The translations under genes were made by a program, and so were the position numbers. 64,000 nucleotides of DNA from Lolium rigidum. Lineage: Eukaryota; Streptophyta; Magnoliopsida; Poales; Poaceae. The first letter of the stretch is position 1. Each line of letters begins with the position of its first letter. Below the pieces are notes generated by a model. That model saw only the letters and a list, made by a program, of their open reading frames with translations, did no database searches and was not told where the DNA came from. Below, in pieces: positions 32,316 through 42,180 of the stretch. The stretch covers positions 41,131,047 to 41,195,046 of the forward strand of contig NC_061510.1 of assembly GCF_022539505.1 (NCBI RefSeq). The letters are read 5' to 3'.

Positions 32316-32622
32316 GTCGGAGGCCGGCCGAGGGGCCACACCATAGGGCCGCGCGGGCCCCCTAGGCCGCGCCGCCTTATGGTGTGGGGCCTCGGGCCTC
32401 CACTTAATTTGTCCTTCCGGCTCCGTCGCATTCGGGAAAATAGGGCCTTCAGTCAAAATTCCGAGGTTTTTCCTGAAAGTTGGATTTCCGCACAAAACGA
32501 GACACGAGAACATTTCTGTCGAAAACAGCGTTAGTCCGTGTTAGTTGTATCCAAAATACACAAATTAGAGGCAAAACAATAGCAAAAGTGTTCGGGAAAG
32601 TAGATACGTTTTGGACGTATCA
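32316..32622 (-). mobile_element. 3' LTR fragment, second LTR type
   Basis: It aligns with 41523-41833 and ends in the same 'agatacgttttggacgtatca' terminus, which on the minus strand is the LTR start TGATACGTCCAAAACGTATC. It differs from the LTRs at 39092 and 58171. The next bases rightward (actccccccaagcttagc) are a polypurine tract on the minus strand, so this is a 3' LTR for the internal region to its right. The left part is missing. Confidence 0.75.
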
Positions 32623-35600
32623 ACTCCCCCCAAGCTTAGCTTATTGCTTGTCCTCAAGCAATTCAGTTAACAACTGAGCGACAAAAGAACTTTCACGAAC
32701 ACATTTGCTCATATGATGTATATATTCTCATGATATGGCTAATACTTGAGCAGTTCATAATAGGGTACATGCAAATAAGATCATCTAACAGCTATGTCAA
32801 TCATGAAGAGGTACCAACAATTAATAATAAGCATCATGAATCATGTATATAAGCAGGATTGCAATGTTCATAAGAGAGTATGATAAAGTGGTATCTCGCT
32901 TGCTTGTATTTGATCGGCAAAACATAAATGCCCGGACACCTCTGGAGTTCATAGAAAGACTAGAAATAGTGATTGTCAAAGATAAAAGCATCAAAGTTAT
33001 ACCACAATCAATCATATTTTGAGACAAGCATATTATACTAAGAATGACAGTTGTGCTCTCAAGAAAGTGCTCAAAGAAAGGATGGAGACACAACATAAAA
33101 GTAAAAGATTGACCCTTCGCAGAGGGAAGCAGGGATTAACACGCGCTAGAGCTTTTCATTTGTAAAGCAGGAGTAAAATTATTTTGAGAGGTGTTTGTTG
33201 TTGTCAACGAATGGTAATGGGTACACCAACTACCTCGCCAACCGGACTCCCAAGAGCGGCTCCCATGAATTATTTGCATTTTTATGTGGCACTCCTTCCA
33301 ACCTTTCTTACACAAACCATGGCTAACCGAATCCTCGGGTGCCTGCCAACAATCACATACCATGAAGGAGTGCCTTTTCAATTTAGTTTTATTATGATGA
33401 TGACACTCCCCCCAACCTTTGCTTACACAAGCCATGGCTAACCGAATCCTTCGGGTGCCGTCCAACAATCACAAACCATGGAGGAGTGTCTATTTAAGTT
33501 AATTAAGTCGGGACTGGGAATCCCATTGCCAGCTCTTTTTGCAAAATTATTGGATAAGCGGATGTGCCACTAGTCCGTATGAGAGTCCGTCAAAAGTAAA
33601 TGACAAGGTTGAAAGCTAAACACCACATACTTCCTCATGAGCTACGAAACATTAACACAAATCGAGAAGTATTTTGAAGGTTTTAAAGGTAGCGCATGAG
33701 AATTTACTTGGAATGGTTTGAAATGCCATGCATAGGTATTTATGGTGGACACTTTGGAACAACTTGGTTTTCATGTGTTTGGAGGCACGAGCAGCGTTCC
33801 CGCTCGAGTACAAGTGAAGGCTAGCAAAAGACTAGGGAGCGACAAATCAAGAGAGCGAGAATCGTCATAATCATGCTTGCGGCAAAATAAATTAACCGAG
33901 GCATAAAAGTGATACAAGAACTCGAAGCAATGTAAATCATTGAGGCTTAATTGACTTTTGTTCAGTCATATGCATGCGTGAGCATGTGCCAAGTCGATAT
34001 AAATGAATTATTCAGAGGAGGATACCACAATATCATACCTATCTATGAATAAAACAATGCAAGCAAACATCCATGACATGCTACTCATATCAATAAATTG
34101 GAGCTAAACATGAGAGATCATGAACTACTAGACTTTCTTAAATGACATATACCTCACATGAACCAACTAAGCATGCTCACATGGATGAGTATATGTACAA
34201 AAATGAAAACAAATAGAGTTCATACCAGCCTCTCACCACAATCAGATTGTCGTAGATCGTCATTATTGCCTTTTCACTTGTGTAGCTTGGATAATATGAA
34301 ATGAAAACCACGCTCCAGCCACCGAAGACCATTGAACTCATAATGAACTTTACAAACCAAAAAAGAACAACAAATATTTTTGGTGTTTTCGATTTTTGAG
34401 AACAAGAACAAAAGAAAACAAGCAAACAAAGCAAAATCTTTTTGGGTTTTCTCATAGCAAACTAGCAATAGCAATAAAGCGAAACAAATGCAAGAGACCA
34501 AGATAAAAAAATGGTGAAGAGAAACAACATAAATATTTTTGGTCTTTTTGTGTTTTGGGAAAGAAACAAAATGAAAGCAAGAAATAGCAAACTAAAAGAA
34601 ACACAGAAAAGCGAAATGGCAGAAATCTGCCAAAACCTGACAGCAGTACAGAAATCGATTTTTACAAAAATCTTACGTTGCTCCGCTCGAAAAGTGTTCA
34701 ACTAATGAAAGTTAGATAACAACCTGGGGAACCTGCACAAAAATTGCCAGCTCAAAATAACGTTCTGGCTGTGCGCACGAATTTCTCTAGTAACAGTCCA
34801 GAATCTGTTTTCGGGCAGCACTTCCCCAAATATCATCTTCCTCTCATTAGAAAACCACTCAAACAAACTAAACAAGTATGTGCAAGTATCCAGCAACCAT
34901 AATATGCAAAGAATGAGTGATGCCGGTATACCTCCCCCCAAGCTTAGGCTTTTGACTCTTCTTGATCACATTATATCACTCTTCTCTCTTGATCCTTGAA
35001 AACTTCTGCCACACCAAACTTCTCATAAACTTCATTAGAGGGGTTAGTACTCAAAAACTTTAATCCACTTTAGTCCTGTAGTGACACATTGCAAAAACTC
35101 AATAAAACATTAGCTACAGCTCTCCACGTCTAGAAAGCCTTGCTTAAAGTCCGCAAGAGACAATGCAAAAAACAGAGACAGAATCTGCCAAAACAGAACA
35201 GCCAGTAAAGACGAATTTTAACGAGGTACTTCCGTTGCTCAAATCAGAAAACTCAAAACTAATGAAAGTTGCGTACATATCTGAGGATGACTCACGTAAA
35301 TTGGCAGATTTTTCTGAGTTACCTACAGAGAATCATACCCAGATTCGTGATAGCAAGAAATCTGTTTCTGCGCAGAAATCCAAATCTAGCATCAACCTTC
35401 TATTAGGGACTTTACTTGGCACAATAATGCAATAAAGTAAAGATACAAGGGTATTGATACAGTAAGTAAAACAAGTGGAAGAAGAAAGAGATGTTGTTTA
35501 CCTCCTCTATGCATATAAAAGGTATTTGTTAACAAGGTTGATCAAGTCTTGCCACCAAATAAATTTTACATAGCATATGAAGAAATAAACCTCAAATCAA
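32623..35600 (-). mobile_element. 3' non-coding internal region of an Athila-like element
   Basis: It starts with a polypurine tract (minus gctaagcttggggggagt, 32623-32640) and runs to the end of the protease ORF. Blocks are shared with the plus-strand region 12.2-13.9 kb and with 44.1-44.7 kb and 62.0-62.4 kb ('aaatctgtttctgcgcag' near 35358, 'gttgcgtacatatctgagg' near 35268). A 114-bp imperfect tandem duplication lies at 33288-33495. No RT, RNase H or integrase sequence is found, although these would be expected here in a full element. Confidence 0.75.
33288..33495. repeat. 114-bp imperfect tandem duplication
   Basis: The phrases 'actcc..ccaacctt', 'cttacacaa.ccatggctaa', 'ccgaatcc' and 'caacaatcaca.accatg' occur at 33291-33370 and again at 33405-33480 with a spacing of 114 bases. 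It is non-coding. Confidence 0.75.
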
Positions 35601-36260
35601 TCATGTTACCTTGAATTGTATTGATATGGATCCAATCACAAGAGTTTGATATTCTTCTTTAGGCTCATATATAGGACAATCGATAGTTCCAACTTTGATA
35701 GTTCTCACATGAGAAATTGTATTAACTCCGCACGCTTTTTCAATCCTCTTGGGGAAATAGACGGTGTGTTCCTTATCATCAACATTGAAAGTAACCTTTC
35801 CTTTATTGCAATCAATAACAGCCCTCGCGGTGTTAAGAAAAGGTCTCCCAAGAATAATAGACATATTATCATCTTCAGGCATTTCCAACACAACAAAATC
35901 AGTTAATATCAAGCAGTTATTAGTAACTTGAACAGGAACATCTTCACATATACCAACAGGAATAGCAGTAGATTTATCAGCCATTTTCAAAGATATATCA
36001 GTAGGTATCAACTTATCTAAGTAAAGTCTCTTATAAAGAGAAAAAGGCATAACACTAACACCGGCGCCCAAGTCACATAGAGCAGTTTTAACATAATTAT
36101 TCTTAATAGAACAAGGAATAGTAGGTATACCTGGGTCGCCCAACTTCTTTGGAACTTTTCCATTGAAAGAGTAATTAGCAAGCATAGTGGAAATTTCCTC
36201 ATTGGGGATTTTCCTTTTGTTAGTAACAATATCTTTCATATACTTTGAATAAGGAGGCAA
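35601..36260 (-). pseudogene. Retroviral-type aspartic protease of an Athila-like element
   Basis: The frame reads 'PPYSKYMKDIVTNKRKIPNE', 'IPCSIKNNYVKTALCDLGAG', 'VSVMPFSLYKRL' and later 'NMSIILGRPFLNTARAVIDC'. The DLGA active-site motif replaces the usual DSG/DTG and, with ILGRPFL, is typical of Athila/Tat-type gypsy proteases that process the polyprotein. There is no start codon. It should continue the gag frame, but one base appears to be missing near 36255, so gag stops and the protease is out of frame. A stop follows IQFKVT, and no reverse transcriptase lies downstream. Confidence 0.85.
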
Positions 36261-38164
36261 TTAATAACATCAGTCAAAGGGATTTGCAAGAATAAAGGTT
36301 TCATCCAATCACAAAATTTATTATAGTGTTCCTCTTCCTTTGATTTTAGTTTCTTAGCAGGAAAAGGCATTTGCTTTTGCACCCAAGGTTCTCTTTCATT
36401 ACCATGTTTCTCAGCAATAAAATCTTCTTTAGTATACTTTTTATTTTTAGCATGCTTTTCTGGTTCTTCTTCAACCTCTTCTTTATCAGGAGTATCATTC
36501 TTATCATTGTCTTTATCATGTTCATTACCACTTTCAGTTTCAGCATCGGAAATAGAAATACTATTAGGATCATTAACAGGTTCAGAGGATTCTACAACAT
36601 TCTTATGTTTCTTTTTCTTTTTCTTAGATGGAGCACTAGTTTTAATGCGTTGAGAATCTTGTTCAACTCTTTTGGGATGCCCTTCAGGATATAGAGGATC
36701 CTGGGTAGAGACACCACCTCTAGTTGTTACTTCATAAGCATGTTTTTCTTTAGCATTATTTCCTAACAAGTCATTTTGCACTTTAGTGAGTTGATCAATT
36801 TGAGTTTGAACCATATGAAAATGTTTAACAAGCATCTTAACATCATTGGAGGTTCTCTCCACAATATCATGCAATTCACTAATAGCTTGAGAATTTTCCA
36901 TTAGATGATTCTCTACTCTCATATTAAAATTTTCTTGCTTAACAATATAATTATCAAACTCATCTAAGCATTGTGCGGGAGGTTTTGAATACGGAATATC
37001 TTCCCTAGTAAAGCGCTGAAGGGAATTTACCTCAATCATGGATGAAGGGGGAATTATCTCACATATATCTTCTATGGGAGGTAGATTCTTCACATCTTCG
37101 GATTTAATACCTTTCTCCTTGAGAGACTTCTTGGCTTCCCTCATATCTTCATCATTTAATTTAATTAAACCCCTCTTCTTCAATATTGGCGTTGGAGTTG
37201 GTTCAGGCGTAGTCCAATCATCATGATTCCGGCCTATTTTAGCCAATAATTCTTCAACTTCGTCCGGAGTTCTTTTCCGAAAACACAACCGAGCACAACT
37301 ATCCAGGTATGCCCTAGACTCAATGGTTAGTCCACTATAAAATATATCAAGTAAATCATGCTTTTCCAAATCATGGTCGGGCAGATCTCTAATAAGAGAG
37401 CAAAATCTCGCCCAAGCCTCGAGCAATTTCTCTCCATCTCCCCGATCAAAATTATAAACTCTCCGCAAAGCAAGCATGTTGAGCACTAGCGGAAAGTATT
37501 TCCGGAAGAAAACATTAAGCAATTCTTTTGGACTTTTAATAGAACTAGGTGGCAAACTATTATACCAAGTTTTAGCGTCATCCTTTAATGAGAATGGAAA
37601 GATTTTAGCAACAAAGTAAGTACGCTTCTTAACATTATCAGAAAACAAGCTACTCAGAGTAGATAACTCAGTCATGTGTTCAACAACACTTTCTTTTTCA
37701 GTACCACAAAAAGGTGTTTTCTCAACAATAGATATATGAGATAGATCAAGAGAAAAATCATAATCTTTATCCTTAATGTTTATAGGAGATGCGGCAAATT
37801 TAGGATCAGGAGACAGTTTAAATCTAACAGTATGTTCTGCAAGCAACTTTTTAATTTTTCTTGCATCAGTAGTGGCATGGCATTTTTCAATAAAATCATC
37901 ATCAAGTTCCACATAATCTTCATCAAGATCATCAATAGAGTATTCAAGTTCAGGTGAATTAACAGGTGTAGTAACATCAGGAATTTCAGTATTTTCAATT
38001 TGTCTAGACCTAGCAATTGTAGCATCTAGAAAAGTTCCCAATGAATCACTATCATCAAGCACAGCAGAAGCATCATCAATATTATAAGAGGAATTTTCAG
38101 ATTCAGCAGAAGTACCAGCATTTGAAGCTTGTGGTGGTGAAACAAGTTCTTTCTTTATAGCCAT
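36236..38164 (-). CDS. Gag protein of an Athila-like gypsy element
   Basis: I start at the ATG at 38164 (MAIKKELVSPPQASNAG). The frame is open further upstream, but this ATG context is conserved in the gag-less copies. About 642 residues. Residues 1-130 are acidic and low-complexity. The retrotransposon gag domain lies at about 155-290 ('YFVAKIFPFSLKDDAKTWYN', 'LLDIFYSGLTIESRAYLDSC'). A coiled-coil-like part follows near 395-475 ('MLVKHFHMVQTQIDQLTKVQ'). A Lys-rich and then acidic stretch ('KKKKKKHKNVV', 'DKEEVEEEPEKHAKNKKY') comes near 520-590. I see no CCHC zinc knuckle. It would form the capsid-like particle in the cytoplasm. It follows the accessory ORF after 19 bases, and a frameshift at its end separates it from the protease. 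Confidence 0.85.
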   Translation of the reverse strand: MAIKKELVSPPQASNAGTSAESENSSYNIDDASAVLDDSDSLGTFLDATIARSRQIENTEIPDVTTPVNSPELEYSIDDLDEDYVELDDDFIEKCHATTDARKIKKLLAEHTVRFKLSPDPKFAASPINIKDKDYDFSLDLSHISIVEKTPFCGTEKESVVEHMTELSTLSSLFSDNVKKRTYFVAKIFPFSLKDDAKTWYNSLPPSSIKSPKELLNVFFRKYFPLVLNMLALRRVYNFDRGDGEKLLEAWARFCSLIRDLPDHDLEKHDLLDIFYSGLTIESRAYLDSCARLCFRKRTPDEVEELLAKIGRNHDDWTTPEPTPTPILKKRGLIKLNDEDMREAKKSLKEKGIKSEDVKNLPPIEDICEIIPPSSMIEVNSLQRFTREDIPYSKPPAQCLDEFDNYIVKQENFNMRVENHLMENSQAISELHDIVERTSNDVKMLVKHFHMVQTQIDQLTKVQNDLLGNNAKEKHAYEVTTRGGVSTQDPLYPEGHPKRVEQDSQRIKTSAPSKKKKKKHKNVVESSEPVNDPNSISISDAETESGNEHDKDNDKNDTPDKEEVEEEPEKHAKNKKYTKEDFIAEKHGNEREPWVQKQMPFPAKKLKSKEEEHYNKFCDWMKPLFLQIPLTDVINCLLIQSI

Positions 38165-38183
38165 TAAGATGGGCTCAGCAGTT

Positions 38184-38924
38184 TTAATGATGCACTCGCA
38201 AGAAATAGTAGTTGAAGCAAAAGAGAGCATCAAGAGGCAAATTGAAAACACATTTAAGTCTAACATGCTTCCTATGCATAGGAATCTTGTAAATAAACAA
38301 GTTCATGAAGAGCAAAGTAACAAGCATAGGAAGATAAAACAAGTGTAGCTTCAAAAATTTCAGCACATAGAGAGGCATTTTAGTAACATGAAAATTTCTA
38401 CAACCATATTTTCCTCTCTCATAATAACTTTCAGTAGCATCATGAGCAAACTCAACAATATAACTATCACATAAAGCATTCTTATCATGAGTCTCATGCA
38501 TAAAATTATTACTCTCCACATAAGCATAATCAATTTTATTAGTTGTAGTGGGAGCAAATTCAACAAAGTAGCTATCATTATTATTCTCATCATCAAATAT
38601 AGGAGGCATAGTATAATCACAACAAAATTTACTCTCCATAGTAGGTGGCACCAAAAGACCACTATCATTATAATCATCATAAATAGGAGGCAAAGTATCA
38701 TCAAAGAAAATTTTCTCGTCAATGCTTGGGGGACTAAAAAGATCATGAAAACCAGCTTCCCCAAGCTTAGAACTTTCTATATCATTATCAACAATGGTGT
38801 TCAAAGCGTTCATACTAATATTACTACCAGCATGCAAATAAGATTTCATATGTTTTTTAATTTTCGCATCAAACAATCCATGTTTTAAATCAGGAAATAG
38901 AATAAGAAGCTCATTGTTGTCCAT
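38184..38924 (-). CDS. Accessory ORF between primer-binding site and gag, 246 residues
   Basis: The protein starts MDNNELLILFPDLKHGLFDA. It has a Cys-poor middle with repeated acidic motifs (FFDDTLPPIYDDYND, then CDYTMPPIFDDENNN), a conserved block (DYAYVESNNFMHETHDKNAL, 'CDSYIVEFAHDATESYYERG'), and one hydrophobic span near residues 195-215 (KLHLFYLPMLVTLLFMNLFI) followed by basic MHRKHVRLK and a second hydrophobic stretch. This suggests a membrane-anchored protein with the acidic part on one side. It lies 5' of gag, unlike env-like ORFs, which follow pol. Four copies occur in the window. I do not know a function and see no similarity to a named domain. Its retention in gag-less copies suggests either use or a cis role of the DNA. 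Confidence 0.7.
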   Translation of the reverse strand: MDNNELLILFPDLKHGLFDAKIKKHMKSYLHAGSNISMNALNTIVDNDIESSKLGEAGFHDLFSPPSIDEKIFFDDTLPPIYDDYNDSGLLVPPTMESKFCCDYTMPPIFDDENNNDSYFVEFAPTTTNKIDYAYVESNNFMHETHDKNALCDSYIVEFAHDATESYYERGKYGCRNFHVTKMPLYVLKFLKLHLFYLPMLVTLLFMNLFIYKIPMHRKHVRLKCVFNLPLDALFCFNYYFLRVHH

Positions 38925-39063
38925 TATGCCAAACTAGTGTAAACAAGAAACAAAAAGATGCAATTGCAGGATCTAAAGGAAATAGCTTCGAGCACAAACA
39001 CAATGGCGCCGAGAAAAGTATCTGTTACCCGGAACCGGAGTATGAGTGCCTTTTTACCTTTCC

Positions 39064-39080
39064 TCCCCGACAACGGCGCC
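39064..39080 (-). promoter_or_regulatory. Primer-binding site, tRNA-Asp type
   Basis: The plus strand reads TCCCCGACAACGGCGCC, the 3' end of plant tRNA-Asp with one difference. On the minus strand it is the binding site for that tRNA, 11 bases after the 5' LTR, and it fixes the element's sense as minus. Confidence 0.9.
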
Positions 39081-39091
39081 GGAAAAGTGCT

Positions 39092-40788
39092 TGATGTCTA
39101 CGGGAGCTTCTATTCTTGTAGACAGTGTTGGGCCTCCAAGAGCAGAGGTTTGTAGAACAACGAGCAAGTTTCCCTTAAGTGGATCACCCAAGGTTTATCG
39201 AACTCAGGGAGGAAGAGGTCAAAGATATCCCTCTCATGCAACCCTGCAACCACAAAGCAAGAAGTCTCTTGTGTCCCCAACACACCTAATAGGTGCACTA
39301 GTTCGGCGAAGAGATAGTGAAATACAGGTGGTATAAATAAGCAGTAGCAACGGCGTGTAGTTGATGGTGGTAATATGGTAGCAGTAGTAACACAGCAGTA
39401 GTAACGCAGTAAAACAGTAAACAAGCAGCGATAGCAGTATTTAGGAACAAGGCCTAGGGATTAGACTTTCACTAGTGGACACTCTCAACATTGATCACAT
39501 AACAGAATAGATAAATGCATACTCTACACTCTTGTTGGATGATGAACACATTGCGTAGGATTACATGAACCCTCAATGCCGGAGTTAACAAGCTCCACAA
39601 TTCAATGTTCATATTTAAATAACCTTAGAGTGCAAGAAAGATCAACACGACTAAACCAAGTACTAACACAAGCATGCACACTGTCACCTTCACACTATGT
39701 AGGAGGAATAGATCACATCAATACTATCATAGCAATAATTAACTTCACAATCTACAAGAGATCATGATCATAGCATACGCCAAGTACTAACACGGATGCA
39801 CACAGTGTCATCATTACACCGTGCAGGAGGAATAAAACTACTTTAATAACATTGCTAGAGTATCACATAGATAAATTGTGATACAAAACACATTGCAATC
39901 ATAAAGAGATATAAATAAGCACTTCACTACGCCATTCATAACAGTGAGTAAGTATTTTGTGAAATATAGCCTAAGAGACCCACACGGTGCACACACTTGT
40001 CACCTTTACACACGTGGGACAAGGAGTCTCCGGAGATCACATAAGTAAAACTCACTTGACTAGCACAATGACATCTAGATTACAAGCATCATCATATGAA
40101 TCTCAATCATGTAAGGCAGCTCATGAGATTATTGTATTGAAGCACATAGGAGAGAGATGAACCACATAGCTACCGGTACAGCCCCGAGCCTCGATGGAGA
40201 ACTACTCCCTCCTCATGGGAGCAGCAGCGGTGATGAAGATGGCGGTGGAGATGGCAGCGGTGTCGATGGAGAAGCCTTCCGGGGCACTTCCCCGCTCCGG
40301 CAGGGTGCCGGAACAGAGACTCCTGTCCCCAGATCTTGGCTTCGCGATGGCGGCGGCTCTGGAAGGTTTCTGTGGGTTTCGTCCTTCGTCATAGGGTTTT
40401 CGTGACGGAGGCTTTAAATAGGCGAAGAGGCGGAGTCGGAGGGGCGACGAGGCGGTGGCACCATAAGTCGGCGCGGCCAGGGCCTGGGCCGCGCCGGCCT
40501 ATCATCTGGGGCCCCTGTGGCCCCCCTCTGGTCCTTCCCGGGTGTTCTGGAAGCTTCGTGGAAAAATAGGAACCTGGGTCTTGATTTCGTCCGATTCCGA
40601 GAATATTTCGTTACTAGGATTTCGAAACCAAAAACAGCGTAAAACGAGAACTGGCACTTCGGCATCTTGTTAATAGGTTAGTTCCAGAAAATGCACGAAT
40701 ATGACATAAAGTGTGCATATAACATGTAGAAATCATCAATAATGTGGCATGGAACATAAGAAATTATCGATACGTCGGAGACGTATCA
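39092..40788 (-). mobile_element. 5' LTR 'A' of the gag-bearing element, 1697 bp
   Basis: In sense (minus) it starts TGATACGTCTCCGACGTATC at 40788 and ends 'ttgtctacaag ... cccgtagacatca' at 39092, next to the primer-binding site. It is of the same LTR type as 58171-59893 and 45652-47097. The promoter TATA is at 40413-40420 (plus TTTAAATA, minus TATTTAAA), about 370 bases into the LTR, after a GC-rich U3 (ggcgcggccagggc). Only this LTR of the pair is found. The 3' side of the element carries the other LTR type. Confidence 0.85.
40413..40420 (-). promoter_or_regulatory. LTR promoter TATA box
   Basis: TATTTAAA on the minus strand in 'cgcctatttaaagcc'. The same site recurs at 46722-46729 and 59518-59525 at the equivalent place in the sister LTRs, supporting its role in driving element transcription. 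Confidence 0.65.
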
Positions 40789-41833
40789 GTATCCAAGTAC
40801 AAAGCAATCAATAGGCATGTGTTCCAATTATAGTCGTACGTGCTCGCAATGAGAAACTTGCACAACATCTTTTGTCCTACCAGCCGGTGGCAGCCGGGCC
40901 TCAAGGGAAACTACTGGATATTAAGGTACTCCTTTTAATAGAGTACCGGAGCAAAGCATTAACACTCCGTGAACACATGTGATCCTCACGTCACTACCAT
41001 CCCCTCCGGTTGTCCCGATTTCGTCACTTCGGGGCCATTGGTTCCGGACAGCGACATGTGTATACAACTTGCAGGTAAGATCATAAACAATGAATATCAT
41101 GATGAAATAATAACATGTTCGGATCTGAGATCATGGCACTCGGGCCCTAGTGACAAGCATTAAGCATAACAAGTTGCAACAATATCATCAAAGTACCAAT
41201 TACGGACACTAGGCACTATGCCCTAACAATCTTATGCTATTACATGACCAATCTCATCCAATCCCTACCATCCCCTTCGGCCTACAGCGGGGGAATTACT
41301 CACACATGGATGGGGGAAACATGGCTGGTCGATGGAGAGGCGTTGGCGGTGATGATGGCGATGATCTCCTCCAATTCCCCGTCCCGGCGGAGTGCCAGAA
41401 CGGAGACTTCTGCTCCCGAGACGGAGTTTCGCGATGTGGCGGCGTTCTGGAGGGTTTCTGGCGACTTCGACTTCCCCCTGTGCGTTTTTAGGTCGAGGCG
41501 AATAAGTAGTCCGAAGGGGGGCGTCGGAGGCCAGCCGAGGGGGCCACACCAAAGGGCCGCGCGGGCCCCCCTAGGCCGCGCCGCCTTATGGTGTGGGACC
41601 CTCGGGCCTCCACCTGATTTGTCCTTCTGGCTCCGTCATTATTCTGGGAAAATAGGGCCTTTCGTCAAAATCCCGAGGTTTTTCCTGAAAGTTGGATTTC
41701 GCACAAAAACGAGACACTGTAACGCTTCGCTGAAAACAGCGTTAGTCCGTGTTAGTTGCATCCAAAATACACAAATTAGAGGCAAAACGATAGCAAAAGT
41801 GTTCGGGAAAGTAGATACGTTTTGGACGTATCA
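40789..41833 (-). mobile_element. LTR of second type 'B', cut on its left by LTR A
   Basis: It ends 'gtagatacgttttggacgta' plus 'tca' at 41833, the same terminus as 32622. Its U3 includes 'ccgcgcgggccccccta' and 'tgaaagttggatttcgca'. The left (U5-side) end is missing because LTR A begins immediately at 40788, consistent with insertion of A into B. On the right it abuts a truncated LTR of the first type at 41834. Confidence 0.7.
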
Positions 41834-42180
41834 GAGGGGGCCTGAGGCCACCACACAATAGGGGGGCGCGCCTGGCTCCTTGGCCGCGCCGCCACCACGT
41901 GTGGGCCCCCCAGGGTTCCCCTCTGGTGCCTCTCCGGTGTTCTGGAAGCTTCGTGGAATTCTAAGATGCTGTTGATTTCGTCCGATTCCGAGAATATTTC
42001 CTTACTAGGATTTCTGAAACCAAAAACAGCAGAAAACAGGAACTGGCACTTCGGCATCTCGTCAATAGGTTAGTTCCGGAAAATGCATATAAATGACATA
42101 TAATGTGTATAAAACATGTGAGTATCATCATAAAAGTAGCATGGAACATAAGAAATTATAGATACGTTTGGGACGTATCA
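41834..42180 (-). mobile_element. Truncated 3' LTR of element 'D'
   Basis: It matches the last 350 or so bases of the D 5' LTR (46747-47097), including 'gggttcccctctggtgcctc' and the terminus 'gatacgtttgggacgtatca'. It is followed on the right by the polypurine tract agcatccccaagcttag (42181-42197). The rest of this LTR was removed or displaced where element B joins. Confidence 0.85.

Noticed and set aside
38360..38764. Met/Leu/Ile-rich minus-strand frame overlapping the accessory ORF
   Set aside because: It is an alternative frame of the same DNA. The MDNNELL frame is longer and conserved among copies, with conservation of its acidic motifs.
39064..39080. tRNA-Asp gene
   Set aside because: Only the last 17 bases of the tRNA are present, next to an LTR. 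It is a primer-binding site. The same holds at 45624 and 63353.
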